Part shown: positions 1 to 7,028 of the stretch, one piece after another | How positions within the stretch are numbered: the stretch's first letter is position 1 | Layout: each line of letters opens with the position of its first letter | DNA from: Avoscillospira sp045652125 | GTDB taxonomy: Bacteria; Bacillota; Clostridia; Oscillospirales; Oscillospiraceae | Length of the DNA stretch: 9,660 nucleotides | Direction: 5' to 3' | NCBI GenBank assembly: GCA_045652125.1 | Contig: JAZRTT010000017.1 | Coordinates: forward strand, 1 to 9,660 | Position numbers and translations under genes: made by a program | Notes under the pieces: model-generated | The model's input: the letters and a program-made list of their open reading frames with translations, nothing else | Databases searched by the model: none | Told to the model about the DNA's origin: nothing

Positions 1-560
1 TTAAACCCGACGAGGCCTGCACCCGTGCCTCTACTGTGGAGTATTTCTGGAAGTATGCCGGCTCTCAGGAAGTGGATCGGGTGCCCTTCTCCGATGTCCG
101 TGCCGGCAGTGGGCTGGATAAAGCCGTTTCCTGGGCCCTCGTCAACGGCGTGACCAACGGCACCGGCGGGACCACCTTCTCTCCCGATACCATCTGCACC
201 CGGGGCCAGATCGTGACCTTCCTGCACCGCTTCTTCGTGCGGCCTTTGGATAACACCCAGCTGATCAACACCCTCCGGAATCCACCTGCCGCCCCTGCAC
301 CGGCCCCTGCCCCCGCTCCCGCCCCTGTGGGCAATCTGGACCCCCTGCCTCCCGAGGACTATTCCCGGCAGGCCGACTGGTACTTGGCTCTGACCCCTGC
401 CCATACTATGAGCGATGACCGTCTGAAGGCGGAATATGACCGCATTGAGGACCTGATGGACGACTGGCGCGCCAGAAATATTTTCATTACCGACTCGGTC
501 TATGCCCGTGAGCTGGACCTGTGGGCCGAAGCCAGCAAGCGCCGTCTGGACTGGGCCTAA
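1..560 (+). CDS. SLH-domain surface protein, C-terminal part (5' end outside window)
   Basis: This is the 3' end of a cell-surface protein; the frame is open from position 3 and stops at TAA 558-560. Positions 3-67 encode the tail of one S-layer-homology repeat (KPDEACTRASTVEYFW). Positions about 81-245 encode a complete SLH repeat, with an F-S-D-V start, A-V-S-W-A-L-V-N-G-V helix and F-S-P-D-x-x-C-T-R-G-Q end. SLH repeats usually bind pyruvylated secondary wall polymer and hold proteins on the Gram-positive wall. An Ala-Pro alternating linker (about 282-327) follows, then a charged, helical C-terminal segment of about 75 residues rich in Trp, Asp and Arg that I do not recognise. The catalytic or adhesive part, if any, lies upstream of the window. 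A GTG at 36 could be mistaken for a start, but the SLH frame clearly continues upstream of it. Confidence 0.88.
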   Translation, partial: KPDEACTRASTVEYFWKYAGSQEVDRVPFSDVRAGSGLDKAVSWALVNGVTNGTGGTTFSPDTICTRGQIVTFLHRFFVRPLDNTQLINTLRNPPAAPAPAPAPAPAPVGNLDPLPPEDYSRQADWYLALTPAHTMSDDRLKAEYDRIEDLMDDWRARNIFITDSVYARELDLWAEASKRRLDWA

Positions 561-562
561 AA

Positions 563-584
563 GGAAAAGGGCTTCCCCTTTTCC
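563..584 (+). terminator. Hairpin just after the SLH gene, possible terminator
   Basis: A 9-bp perfect stem (GGAAAAGGG at 563-571, CCCTTTTCC at 576-584) with loop CTTC begins three bases after the SLH stop codon. The position fits an intrinsic terminator, but no T-run follows directly. It may instead be the outermost hairpin of the array that begins at 585. Confidence 0.45.
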
Positions 585-794
585 CAGTGATATTTTCCCC
601 AAGGGGAAAGTGATATATTTCCGCTGGAAATGCGATATATTGCTGACGCAATGTGATATATGCGCTTAGGCGCATACGGATGTATCACTTCGTGATGATC
701 AAAATCAAAATGCTTGACTGCAAAGAATTGCAGTCAAGCATTTTTCTATTACATTTTCGAAGAAAATATATCACAGGCGAAGCCTATATCACTG
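585..794. repeat. Multi-hairpin element with GTGATAT spacers and inverted ends
   Basis: The element is bounded by a 9-bp inverted repeat, CAGTGATAT (585-593) and ATATCACTG (786-794). Left half: GTGATAT (587-593), hairpin 594-609 (TTTCCCC/GGGGAAA), GTGATAT (610-616), hairpin 617-631 (ATTTCC/GGAAAT), GCGATAT (632-638), hairpin 639-652 (ATTGC/GCAAT), GTGATAT (653-659), hairpin 660-675 (ATGCGC/GCGCAT), then hairpin 684-696 (ATCAC/GTGAT). Centre: a 17-bp stem at 707-744. Right half: hairpin 753-767 (ATTTTC/GAAAAT), ATATCAC (768-774), hairpin 775-785 (AGGC/GCCT), ATATCAC (786-792). The stems differ in sequence while the spacers are constant, and spacer orientation flips across the centre. No coding sequence or obvious target-site duplication was seen. 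It could be a non-autonomous mobile element, a single-strand recombination or replication structure, or a transcription boundary; the function is unknown to me. Confidence 0.8.
707..746. terminator. Strong central hairpin with T-run inside the array
   Basis: A perfect 17-bp stem (707-723 with 728-744) encloses the loop AGAA. The right arm ends in a run of five T (741-745), and the left arm starts with AAAA, so it can work as an intrinsic terminator on the plus strand and to a degree on the minus strand. It sits at the symmetry centre of the GTGATAT array, so termination may be only one of its roles. Confidence 0.7.
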
Positions 795-894
795 TGGGGC
801 AGCCGATGTATTTTGCCGCTGAGAGCCTGTAAATGTATGAAATGCAACACTTGCAATTGGACGCAAAGAAAAGCACTGCTTCAGACGAAAAGAA

Positions 895-923
895 TTGCAC
901 AATTTAGCGAAGTATATTATAAT
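895..923 (+). promoter_or_regulatory. Sigma-A-type promoter
   Basis: A -35 box TTGCAC (895-900) and a perfect -10 box TATAAT (918-923) are separated by exactly 17 bases. The local sequence is A/T-rich, and a start of transcription near 930 is expected. It points toward the small ORF ending at 1128 and the nuclease pair starting at 1162, with no terminator in between, so it is the likely promoter of that unit. Confidence 0.72.
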
Positions 924-969
924 TTAAGTTAAGCTTTTGTGAAAAGAAATAGGCAATCGCATTAAAAAA

Positions 970-1128
970 TTGTTTTCCGGCACGGGAAAATATGTAAAGC
1001 CGGGAGAATTCTATCTGAAGATCGTGATGATGCTGATTCTGGCGGTGGTGCTGGCGGCGATCCGCAAGTCAGGAAAGCTGCTTTATGAGGGCAAGGAACA
1101 AGTACGGACTGTGAAATCTTTGCTTTGA
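970..1128 (+). CDS. Possible small membrane protein (52 aa) or 5'-truncated gene remnant
   Basis: The frame is open from 943 to the TGA at 1126-1128. From the TTG at 970 it reads as 52 residues: a short basic N-terminus with a K-P-G-E-F-Y-L-K patch, one clear membrane helix (about residues 18-31, IVMMLILAVVLAAI), then a basic C-terminal tail. I do not recognise the family. There is no ATG or GTG start. AGG at 951-953 is spaced for an unusual ATT at 961 and is too far from the TTG, so the start is uncertain. It may be the 3' remnant of a longer gene whose front was lost beside the hairpin array. The promoter at 895-923 lies just upstream and the nuclease gene starts 33 bases downstream, so co-transcription is likely if it is real. 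Confidence 0.33.
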   Translation: MFSGTGKYVKPGEFYLKIVMMLILAVVLAAIRKSGKLLYEGKEQVRTVKSLL

Positions 1129-1161
1129 AAAAACGTCTGCAGCAAGAATAGGAGTAGGAAT

Positions 1162-2289
1162 ATGTTAAAGATCTTCTTGACCGGAGATAATCACATAGGG
1201 TTAAAATATGCCAGCCATGCGCAGGGGGCTGTGCTTGCAGCATGCAGAATCACAGCCTTTGAACATATGGTCGATGCTGCCAACCGGGAAAACTGCATGC
1301 TTTTTGTCATTGCAGGTGATTTGTTTGAAAATACTTACAGCATATCCAAAAAAGACATTACGACCCTGTTGGACACGCTTTCCTCCTTTCATGGAACCGT
1401 TGTTGTGCTGCCCGGCAACCACGATTATTTCGATGCCGAGGGCAAGCTGTGGCAGTATTTTAAGGATGTGATGCAGAAGCATGACAACATTATGCTTTTC
1501 ACCGAGTATAGACCCTATTGCCTGACTTGTGCAGACGAGAAGGTTGTGCTGTATCCTGCTTTTTGTACATCTCTTCATTCGGCACCGGGCAAAAACAATC
1601 TGGATTGGATCAAACACGAAACCATTGCTTCCGATGCATATCACATTGGCCTTGCCCACGGTGCGGTGGAAGGTGAGACCTTGGACGAGGAAGGGATCTA
1701 CTTCCTGATGAAACGGGATGAGCTGGAAGAGATTCCCGTAGATGCGTGGCTGATCGGCCATACCCATGTGCCCTTTCCCCGAAACCTGAAGAAAGAGGAA
1801 TACACCGTCTGCGGAAAGATCTTCAATGCCGGGACCCATGTGCAGACCGATGTCTCCTGCAATACGGAAGGCCAGTGCTTCATAATTGAGATCGATGAAA
1901 ATAAGGCCGTAAAAGCCAAAAAGTTTCTTTCCGGCAATCTTCGTTTTTACAGAAAAAAGATCACCGCCTCTGCCGGTAAGCTGGAAGCGAAACTGACCGA
2001 GGAATTACAGGAGCTTGCCGATCACTGCGTCGTGGATCTGGTTCTGGAAGGCACAGTTTCCGCGGAGGAGTATGAAAGCCGCCACAGCATACTGGAGCAG
2101 GCGCTTTCCCGGTTCACGGAAGGAACCTATCATGATGCCGCCCTCAGCCGCCTGATCACCAAAGAACTCATTGACGCAGAATTTCCGGAGACCTCCTTTT
2201 CTGCGGGGCTGCTGACCGCCCTTTTGGATGATCCCAAGGAAGCACAGCTCGCCTATGAGCTGCTGAAATCCCTGAAGGGGGGCAAATAA
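1162..2289 (+). CDS. SbcD/Mre11-like metallophosphoesterase DNA nuclease (YhaO type)
   Basis: This 375-residue protein carries all the calcineurin-type phosphoesterase motifs of the Mre11/SbcD family in order: GDNHIG with D9 and H11, GDLFE with D53, LPGNHD with N86 and H87, the single His H166 in LAHG, and GHTH with H200 and H202. These residues bind the two metal ions, usually manganese, that drive phosphodiester cleavage. A C-terminal region of about 110 residues follows the catalytic domain and would be expected to cap the site or bind the ATPase partner. Known relatives trim DNA ends and cut hairpins in the cytoplasm together with a Rad50/SbcC ATPase. The ATG at 1162 is supported by GGAG at 1151-1154, seven bases upstream. 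The partner ATPase starts two bases after this stop codon, which supports a working pair. Length is close to SbcD and B. subtilis YhaO (about 400). The in vivo substrate is not shown by the sequence. Confidence 0.9.
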   Translation: MLKIFLTGDNHIGLKYASHAQGAVLAACRITAFEHMVDAANRENCMLFVIAGDLFENTYSISKKDITTLLDTLSSFHGTVVVLPGNHDYFDAEGKLWQYFKDVMQKHDNIMLFTEYRPYCLTCADEKVVLYPAFCTSLHSAPGKNNLDWIKHETIASDAYHIGLAHGAVEGETLDEEGIYFLMKRDELEEIPVDAWLIGHTHVPFPRNLKKEEYTVCGKIFNAGTHVQTDVSCNTEGQCFIIEIDENKAVKAKKFLSGNLRFYRKKITASAGKLEAKLTEELQELADHCVVDLVLEGTVSAEEYESRHSILEQALSRFTEGTYHDAALSRLITKELIDAEFPETSFSAGLLTALLDDPKEAQLAYELLKSLKGGK

Positions 2290-2290
2290 A

Positions 2291-4663
2291 ATGAAAATAA
2301 CCAACATTTCCTGCACACAGTTTGCCGGAGTGCGTGACCGCAGCATTTCCTTGACTGACGGGATCAATGTTATTTACGGCAAAAATGAGAGCGGCAAAAG
2401 TACCCTTGTAAATCTGATCGCCCGGACGCTCTTTCAGGATGCAAGGCTCGATAAACGAAGCGACAAGGATTTTATCGATACATTCTTCCCGGCTGCAAAA
2501 AAAGGGGCTTCCTATGCCATGGATTTTGCAGACGGCAGAGTTTCCTTTGAAACCGAAAACGGCACATTTACCCTGACAAAAGAATGGGGAACCGACCCGC
2601 GTGCCATACTGTCAACGCCCGATGGTATGGTTCGTGACAGCGCAGCCATTACAGCCATTTTAAAAGATGCCCTGATCTACGGAGAAGGCGTGTACACCGA
2701 TATGCTGCTTTCCTCTCAGCGCAATACAGATCTTGCCCTGCAGACAATTTTAGATGCTTCCAAAAAAACCGATGCCAAGCAGGAGATTGCCGATGCAGTC
2801 TCTCTGGCATTTGCCGAAAGCGATGGGATCTCTACCGATACGATTGAACAGGCGATCTATGGAAAAATCGAGCAGATCCAAGGCCGGCACTGGGATATTG
2901 AAAGGGATGCACCGGATCGAAAAGCAGGGCGCTGGTCCAACGGGCTGGGAGAGATCTTAAAAGCCTATTATGCCCTTGAGGATGCCAAGGGGGTTCTGGA
3001 GGAACTCTCTCGTCTGGAGCTGGATGCCGACCGTGCAGGTGCCGACTATTCTGCTGCAGATGCGGCTTTTCAAACGGCTGAAGCTGCCTATAATCAATTT
3101 CATGCCTTTGCAGGTATGCTTACTGTGCAAAACGAGCGCAAAAAGACGATTTCACACATGGAGGCGGAGCTGAAAAAAAGAACAGCGGTACTTTCCGAAT
3201 GGCCTGCCCTTTCAGAGAAGCTAAAAAGGGCAAAAGAGCTGCATGGGGAACGTGTAAGCCGAAGCGTGATCGATCTTTATACCGCAGCCAAAGAGCTCCA
3301 TGAAGAATGGACGGCATTAAAGGAAAAGGCGGCGGATATGTGCTGCCCCGGAGAAGACGAAATCCCAGGGGTGATAAAAGCCCAACGGACGATCGCCTCT
3401 TTGGAAAACAGACTATGCGGGATGAATCTGTCGGCTGCCATCGAAATGTTTGGCGGTCATCCCTTGGAGATCAAATCTCTGCGTACCGGCGAATCCATCG
3501 ATATATCTGCTGCAAAAAACATTACAGAGGCCGTAAGAATCACCGTTGCCGGCGTAATGGAAATGCGGTTGACCCCGGCAGATGTGGATGCGGCAGATAT
3601 TGAAAGGCAGCTTTTTGAACAGCGTACTTACCTGCAGCGTATTTTCAAAAAATACGGCGTATCGTCTTTGGAGGAATTGGAAGCGCTGGAACGGACCTAT
3701 TCCAATATTCAAAACGAGCTCAGCAGGAAGAATACAAAGTTGGAATCCATGCTCGGCGATCATACTTTTGAAACCGTTAAAGCGATGGCCTCCGAAATCA
3801 CACAAGCACCTGGTTCTGCAGAGGAGATTTCTGTACAGATCACGGCCCTTTGCGGTCCTGTGGAGCTTTCTTCTTATATTATTTCCGGCGAAACGACCAT
3901 TGGGGCATATGAAAATGAATATGAAAGTGTTGCTGCGCTGAAAGCGGCAGCCTTTGATTTGCAGCAAGAACTGGACAAAGCCAAAGCTTCTCTTGCTGCG
4001 GCAGAAGATATTCCTGCCGAATTTGCAGCCATTTCTGATCCCGAGCGCCATTTGGAGCTTTTGAAAAGCAGGTTAGATGCCAAAAGAGAGCAACGGGAAA
4101 CTGCCTTGCGGAAAAAGACTGCAGCAGGCACCTGCCTGGAAAAATATCAGGAAAACCTCTCCGCAGACCCTGAAGCCAATGTCAAAAAAGCGGAACGCGC
4201 GCTGGAAGAACAAAAAGTGCTTCTGACGCATTGGAAGCACATTGCAGAAGTTTTTGCAGCGCAGAAAGGGAATATTGCCAATCATCCCCTTTCAGATCTG
4301 GCAGAAAATTTCTCTCGCTATCTGGGCATTATTTCCGGCGGCAAGGTTGGCTCCGAGTTCCCGGAGGCTGACAAGCTGAATATGAATATTTACAGTTCCG
4401 ACCGCCTGGTCAGCTACGGAAAACTCTCCGAAGGCACCAAGGAAACAGTATCCCTTGCCTTCCGCTTGGCTGTACTGGATCACCTGTTCCCAACTGGAGG
4501 CGGTGTCGCCGTTTTTGACGATCCCTTTGCCAATATGGATGCCGACCGCACCGCCCGGGCCTGCGAGCTGATCAAGGAATTTGCAGCCCGCCATCAGGTC
4601 ATTTTCCTGACGTGTAAAGAGACGTATCTGGATGTTTTGGCCGGAAACCGTATTCTTTTCTAA
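2291..4663 (+). CDS. Compact Rad50/SbcC/YhaN-like SMC-type ATPase, partner of the nuclease
   Basis: This 790-residue protein has split ATPase halves at its ends. The N-terminal half has a Walker A, GKNESGKST (residues 30-38, K36), and the C-terminal half has the signature LSEGT (712-716), a Walker B VAVFDDPF (D743, D744) and a D-loop N-M-D at 748-750. Between them lie long heptad-like helical segments (about 225-370 and 440-670) expected to form antiparallel coiled coils. There is no CxxC zinc hook; the only nearby cysteines are a C-C-P-G at 351-354. A short, beta-rich, non-coil segment (about 390-430) lies between the coils. The second Walker B acidic residue is Asp instead of the usual Glu of SbcC. 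The length is well below SbcC (about 1,050). The ATG follows an AAGGGGGG site at 2275-2282 inside the nuclease gene, so translation is probably coupled. It should act as the ATP-driven DNA-binding clamp for the nuclease. Confidence 0.87.
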   Translation: MKITNISCTQFAGVRDRSISLTDGINVIYGKNESGKSTLVNLIARTLFQDARLDKRSDKDFIDTFFPAAKKGASYAMDFADGRVSFETENGTFTLTKEWGTDPRAILSTPDGMVRDSAAITAILKDALIYGEGVYTDMLLSSQRNTDLALQTILDASKKTDAKQEIADAVSLAFAESDGISTDTIEQAIYGKIEQIQGRHWDIERDAPDRKAGRWSNGLGEILKAYYALEDAKGVLEELSRLELDADRAGADYSAADAAFQTAEAAYNQFHAFAGMLTVQNERKKTISHMEAELKKRTAVLSEWPALSEKLKRAKELHGERVSRSVIDLYTAAKELHEEWTALKEKAADMCCPGEDEIPGVIKAQRTIASLENRLCGMNLSAAIEMFGGHPLEIKSLRTGESIDISAAKNITEAVRITVAGVMEMRLTPADVDAADIERQLFEQRTYLQRIFKKYGVSSLEELEALERTYSNIQNELSRKNTKLESMLGDHTFETVKAMASEITQAPGSAEEISVQITALCGPVELSSYIISGETTIGAYENEYESVAALKAAAFDLQQELDKAKASLAAAEDIPAEFAAISDPERHLELLKSRLDAKREQRETALRKKTAAGTCLEKYQENLSADPEANVKKAERALEEQKVLLTHWKHIAEVFAAQKGNIANHPLSDLAENFSRYLGIISGGKVGSEFPEADKLNMNIYSSDRLVSYGKLSEGTKETVSLAFRLAVLDHLFPTGGGVAVFDDPFANMDADRTARACELIKEFAARHQVIFLTCKETYLDVLAGNRILF

Positions 4664-4831
4664 CCCTTAAAGGAGGGTGGAAAAAAGCACTCCGGGCGAA
4701 AATCATCTGCATGGCTTCCATGGCAGACGGGTTCGGTACATTCGTTCCATCGGGCCGGATAGATCATGCAAAGCCGGATCCCGTTTCTCCCGTATGCTCT
4801 TTTGCCACGGGCATTCATTTCATGAATTTCT
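4664..4831. other. Intergenic stretch with no supported gene
   Basis: About 170 bases between the ATPase stop codon and the convergent terminator. A good ribosome-binding-like AAAGGAGGG at 4670-4677 precedes a GTG at 4677, but the resulting frame runs through the terminator and into the permease gene on the other strand, with no recognisable product. It may be a decayed remnant. Confidence 0.5.
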
Positions 4832-4873
4832 GATAGAAAAAGGCTCCCCCTTCTGGGGGAGCCTTTTTCTATC
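4832..4873. terminator. Bidirectional intrinsic terminator between convergent operons
   Basis: A perfect 19-bp stem, 4832-4850 paired with 4855-4873, has the loop TTCT. Its core GGCTCCCCC/GGGGGAGCC is flanked by AAAAA and TTTTT, so each strand gets a GC-rich hairpin followed by a U-run. It lies two bases beyond the stop of the minus-strand permease gene and about 170 bases beyond the stop of the plus-strand ATPase gene, so it can end both transcripts. Confidence 0.93.
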
Positions 4874-4875
4874 GC

Positions 4876-5913
4876 TTATCGTTCCTCGCGGAAATAAGGA
4901 AGTCCCAAGTGAGCCGGGGGCTGATTTTCCCGCTTTTTTCGCATACTGACGAAGATCAGCACCAGAATGGTGGCGATGTAAGGCAGCATTTTGAACAGCT
5001 CCTGGGTGCTTCTGGTCAGCTTCAGGATTATCAGAGCATCACCGGGCAATCCCAGCCATGTGATCAGCAGATCCCGGATCGTAGACACATACATATACAG
5101 CCAGGTGAGGAAACCAAACAGGTAAGCACCCCAGATGGCATTGAGGCTCTTCCAGGTGGCGAAAATGACCAGTGCCACAGCCAGCCAGCCCAGGGCTTCG
5201 ATGTTGCCTTCACTGCCCCAGGTGCCCTTGATGTAGTCCATGGTATAGTAAAGACCGCCAAGGCCGGAGATACCGGCGCCGATGCAGGTGGCCAGATACT
5301 TATACAAGGTGACGTTGATGCCGGCGGCATCTGCTGTTGCCGGGTTTTCACCCACGGCCCGCAGGTTCAGGCCTTTTCTGGTCTTGGTGAAGAAGAAATG
5401 GACCAGAACAGCCAAAATCACAGCCAGATAGGCCATAAATCCATGGCTCAGGAAAATCTGACCAAACCAGCCGCCCTTGTTGGCGAAGCCCAGAATAGGA
5501 GTCCGGTAAGCACCGGAAGCCACAGCAACGGAAATCTGACCGACACCGCCGGCCATGGTGTTCAGAGCACCGCCAAAGAAGTTGGCAACGCCGCCGCCAA
5601 AGATGGTCAGGGTCAAGCCCGTGACGTTCTGGTTGGCTCGGAGAGTGATGGTCAAAAAGCTGTAAAGCAGGCCGCCCAGAGCTGCCGCCACAAACGCGGC
5701 CACAAGGCTCAGAAGCAGGGCTACAATGGGAACAGGATTTGCTGCGGCGTTTTCATAGAAAAACGCACTGGCAAGGCCTGCAATACCGCCCAGATACATG
5801 ATACCGGGGACGCCAAGGTTCAGATTGCCGGATTTTTCCGTGATGATCTCACCCAGAGCGCCGAAAAGGATGACGGTACCAAAGACGATGGCAGACATGA
5901 ACAGATTGATCAT
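4876..5913 (-). CDS. BMP-type ABC importer permease 2 (NupQ-like)
   Basis: This 345-residue integral membrane protein has about eight to nine hydrophobic helices. Near its N-terminus is a family-typical segment EKSGNLNLGVPG (residues 26-37), matching the conserved 'E-R-S-G-x-L-N-L-G-x-E-G' region of the second permease of nucleoside/BMP importers such as B. subtilis NupQ. Family length is close to 320-350. It should form half of the transmembrane channel with the upstream permease. The ATG at 5913 overlaps the stop of that gene by four bases (ATGA, 5910-5913), with an AAAGGGG site about ten bases upstream, so translation is coupled. The C-terminus ends in a basic and proline-containing tail. 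The strong terminator at 4832-4873 follows at once, making this the last gene of the operon. The substrate cannot be read from the permease alone. Confidence 0.9.
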   Translation of the reverse strand: MINLFMSAIVFGTVILFGALGEIITEKSGNLNLGVPGIMYLGGIAGLASAFFYENAAANPVPIVALLLSLVAAFVAAALGGLLYSFLTITLRANQNVTGLTLTIFGGGVANFFGGALNTMAGGVGQISVAVASGAYRTPILGFANKGGWFGQIFLSHGFMAYLAVILAVLVHFFFTKTRKGLNLRAVGENPATADAAGINVTLYKYLATCIGAGISGLGGLYYTMDYIKGTWGSEGNIEALGWLAVALVIFATWKSLNAIWGAYLFGFLTWLYMYVSTIRDLLITWLGLPGDALIILKLTRSTQELFKMLPYIATILVLIFVSMRKKRENQPPAHLGLPYFREER

Positions 5914-7028
5914 TTGTTGTCAGCCCCTTTCTTTCTGCGGAAAATCAGGCGGTAGTCAATAAAGAACTCGCTGGCGATAATGCAGAACAAAATGATGCCG
6001 GTGATGACCTGAGACGCAAAATCATTGAGCTGGAAATCCGTTGCGATCTGAATGGCGCCCTTTTCCAGGAACACCAGCAGGAAGGAAATCAGCAGCATAA
6101 CGAAGGTGTTGAACTTAGCAAGCCACGCTACGATGATGGCGGTAAAGCCCTGGCCGCCGGCGGTGGAAGTGGAGATGGTGTGGCTGGCGCCGGAAACAGC
6201 GATGAAACCGGCCAGACCGCAGATGGCGCCGGAGATGGCCATGGTGCGGATAAAGACCTTTGCAGGCTTGATACCGGCGTATCGGGCAGTGCGTTCGCTT
6301 TCGCCCAGAACGGAGATCTCATAGCCCTGCTTGGAATACTTCAGGTACAGGAACATGCCCACCGTCAGCACCAGAACGATGATCACATTCAGGGTGAAGT
6401 CGGAACCCCAGATCTTGGGGAACCAGCCAAGCTTGGTTTTTTGGTTGATAACGCCAACGGTGTTGGAGCCGAAGGGATTTTCCCAAAGAGCCACGCAGTA
6501 AGAAGTGATCTGAATGGCCACATAGTTCATCATGAGGGTGAACAGGGTTTCGTTGGTGGCCCAACGGGATTTGAAGATGGCGGGAATGATGCCCCAGATG
6601 GCACCGGCCACGATACTGGCAGCTGCCATGATGAGAAGCATGACAGGGGTGGAAACCGTGCCGGCTTTACCAAGGGTGATCATAATGCCGGCGGTGGCCA
6701 CACCGCCAACCAGGATCTGACCCTCTGCGCCGATGTTCCAGAACCGCATTTTGAAAGCAGGAGCCAGGCCGATGCTGATACACAACATCATCATGGTATC
6801 CCGGATGGTGAACCAGACCTTGCGCTTGGAGCCCAATGCGCCGTCAAACATGGCGCCGTAGACCTTGACGGGGTTCAGACCCGTGACGGAATAGATAAAC
6901 AGGCCGCTGAGAATCAGTGCCACCAAAACGGCGATGACACGGATAGCAATGCCTTTCCAGCCGGCAACAGGGACGCCCCGTTTGCCGATACGAACCAGGG
7001 GATCATGACGGGTATTGATGGTACTCAC
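5910..7028 (-). CDS. BMP-type ABC importer permease 1 (NupP-like)
   Basis: This 372-residue integral membrane protein starts with a cytoplasmic basic N-terminus, has a first membrane helix at about residues 26-48, and holds the conserved FWNIGAEGQ segment at 96-104 and R-W-A-T-N-E-T-L-F-T-L-M-M-N-Y at 155-169. These are hallmarks of the first permease of nucleoside/BMP-type importers (B. subtilis NupP, PnrC-like proteins). It should pair with the following permease to form the channel and contact the two-domain ATPase. The start is a GTG at 7028, supported by AAAGGAGG at 7036-7043 seven bases upstream, and overlaps the ATPase stop codon by four bases (GTGA). That arrangement implies coupled, stoichiometric production of ATPase and both permeases. 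Confidence 0.9.
   Translation of the reverse strand: MSTINTRHDPLVRIGKRGVPVAGWKGIAIRVIAVLVALILSGLFIYSVTGLNPVKVYGAMFDGALGSKRKVWFTIRDTMMMLCISIGLAPAFKMRFWNIGAEGQILVGGVATAGIMITLGKAGTVSTPVMLLIMAAASIVAGAIWGIIPAIFKSRWATNETLFTLMMNYVAIQITSYCVALWENPFGSNTVGVINQKTKLGWFPKIWGSDFTLNVIIVLVLTVGMFLYLKYSKQGYEISVLGESERTARYAGIKPAKVFIRTMAISGAICGLAGFIAVSGASHTISTSTAGGQGFTAIIVAWLAKFNTFVMLLISFLLVFLEKGAIQIATDFQLNDFASQVITGIILFCIIASEFFIDYRLIFRRKKGADNK

Noticed and set aside
587..792. CRISPR array
   Set aside because: The constant units are only seven bases long and flip orientation, and the intervals are palindromes of about 11-17 bases, not unique spacers of about 30 bases. No cas gene is near.
585..794. Classical insertion sequence
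   Set aside because: No transposase is encoded and no target-site duplication is visible; only the inverted ends support mobility, so it is listed as a repeat.
714..932. Plus-strand frame of 72 codons across the hairpin array
   Set aside because: It starts inside the left arm of the central hairpin, runs through the repeat and over the promoter boxes, and has no ribosome-binding site. Treated as non-coding.
3341..3352. Zinc hook in the Rad50-like protein
   Set aside because: The cysteines are adjacent (C-C-P-G) and not in the CxxC arrangement needed for a hook.
4677..4949. GTG-started frame after a good ribosome-binding-like site
   Set aside because: The frame passes through a 19-bp perfect terminator and into the convergent permease gene, and the product is not recognisable.
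4909..5955. Long plus-strand open frame (348 codons) opposite the two permease genes
   Set aside because: Its composition is rich in Gln, Gly, Asp and His without any recognisable domain. It is the antisense shadow of real membrane-protein genes with strong C/G third-position bias, and it crosses the junction of both permeases.
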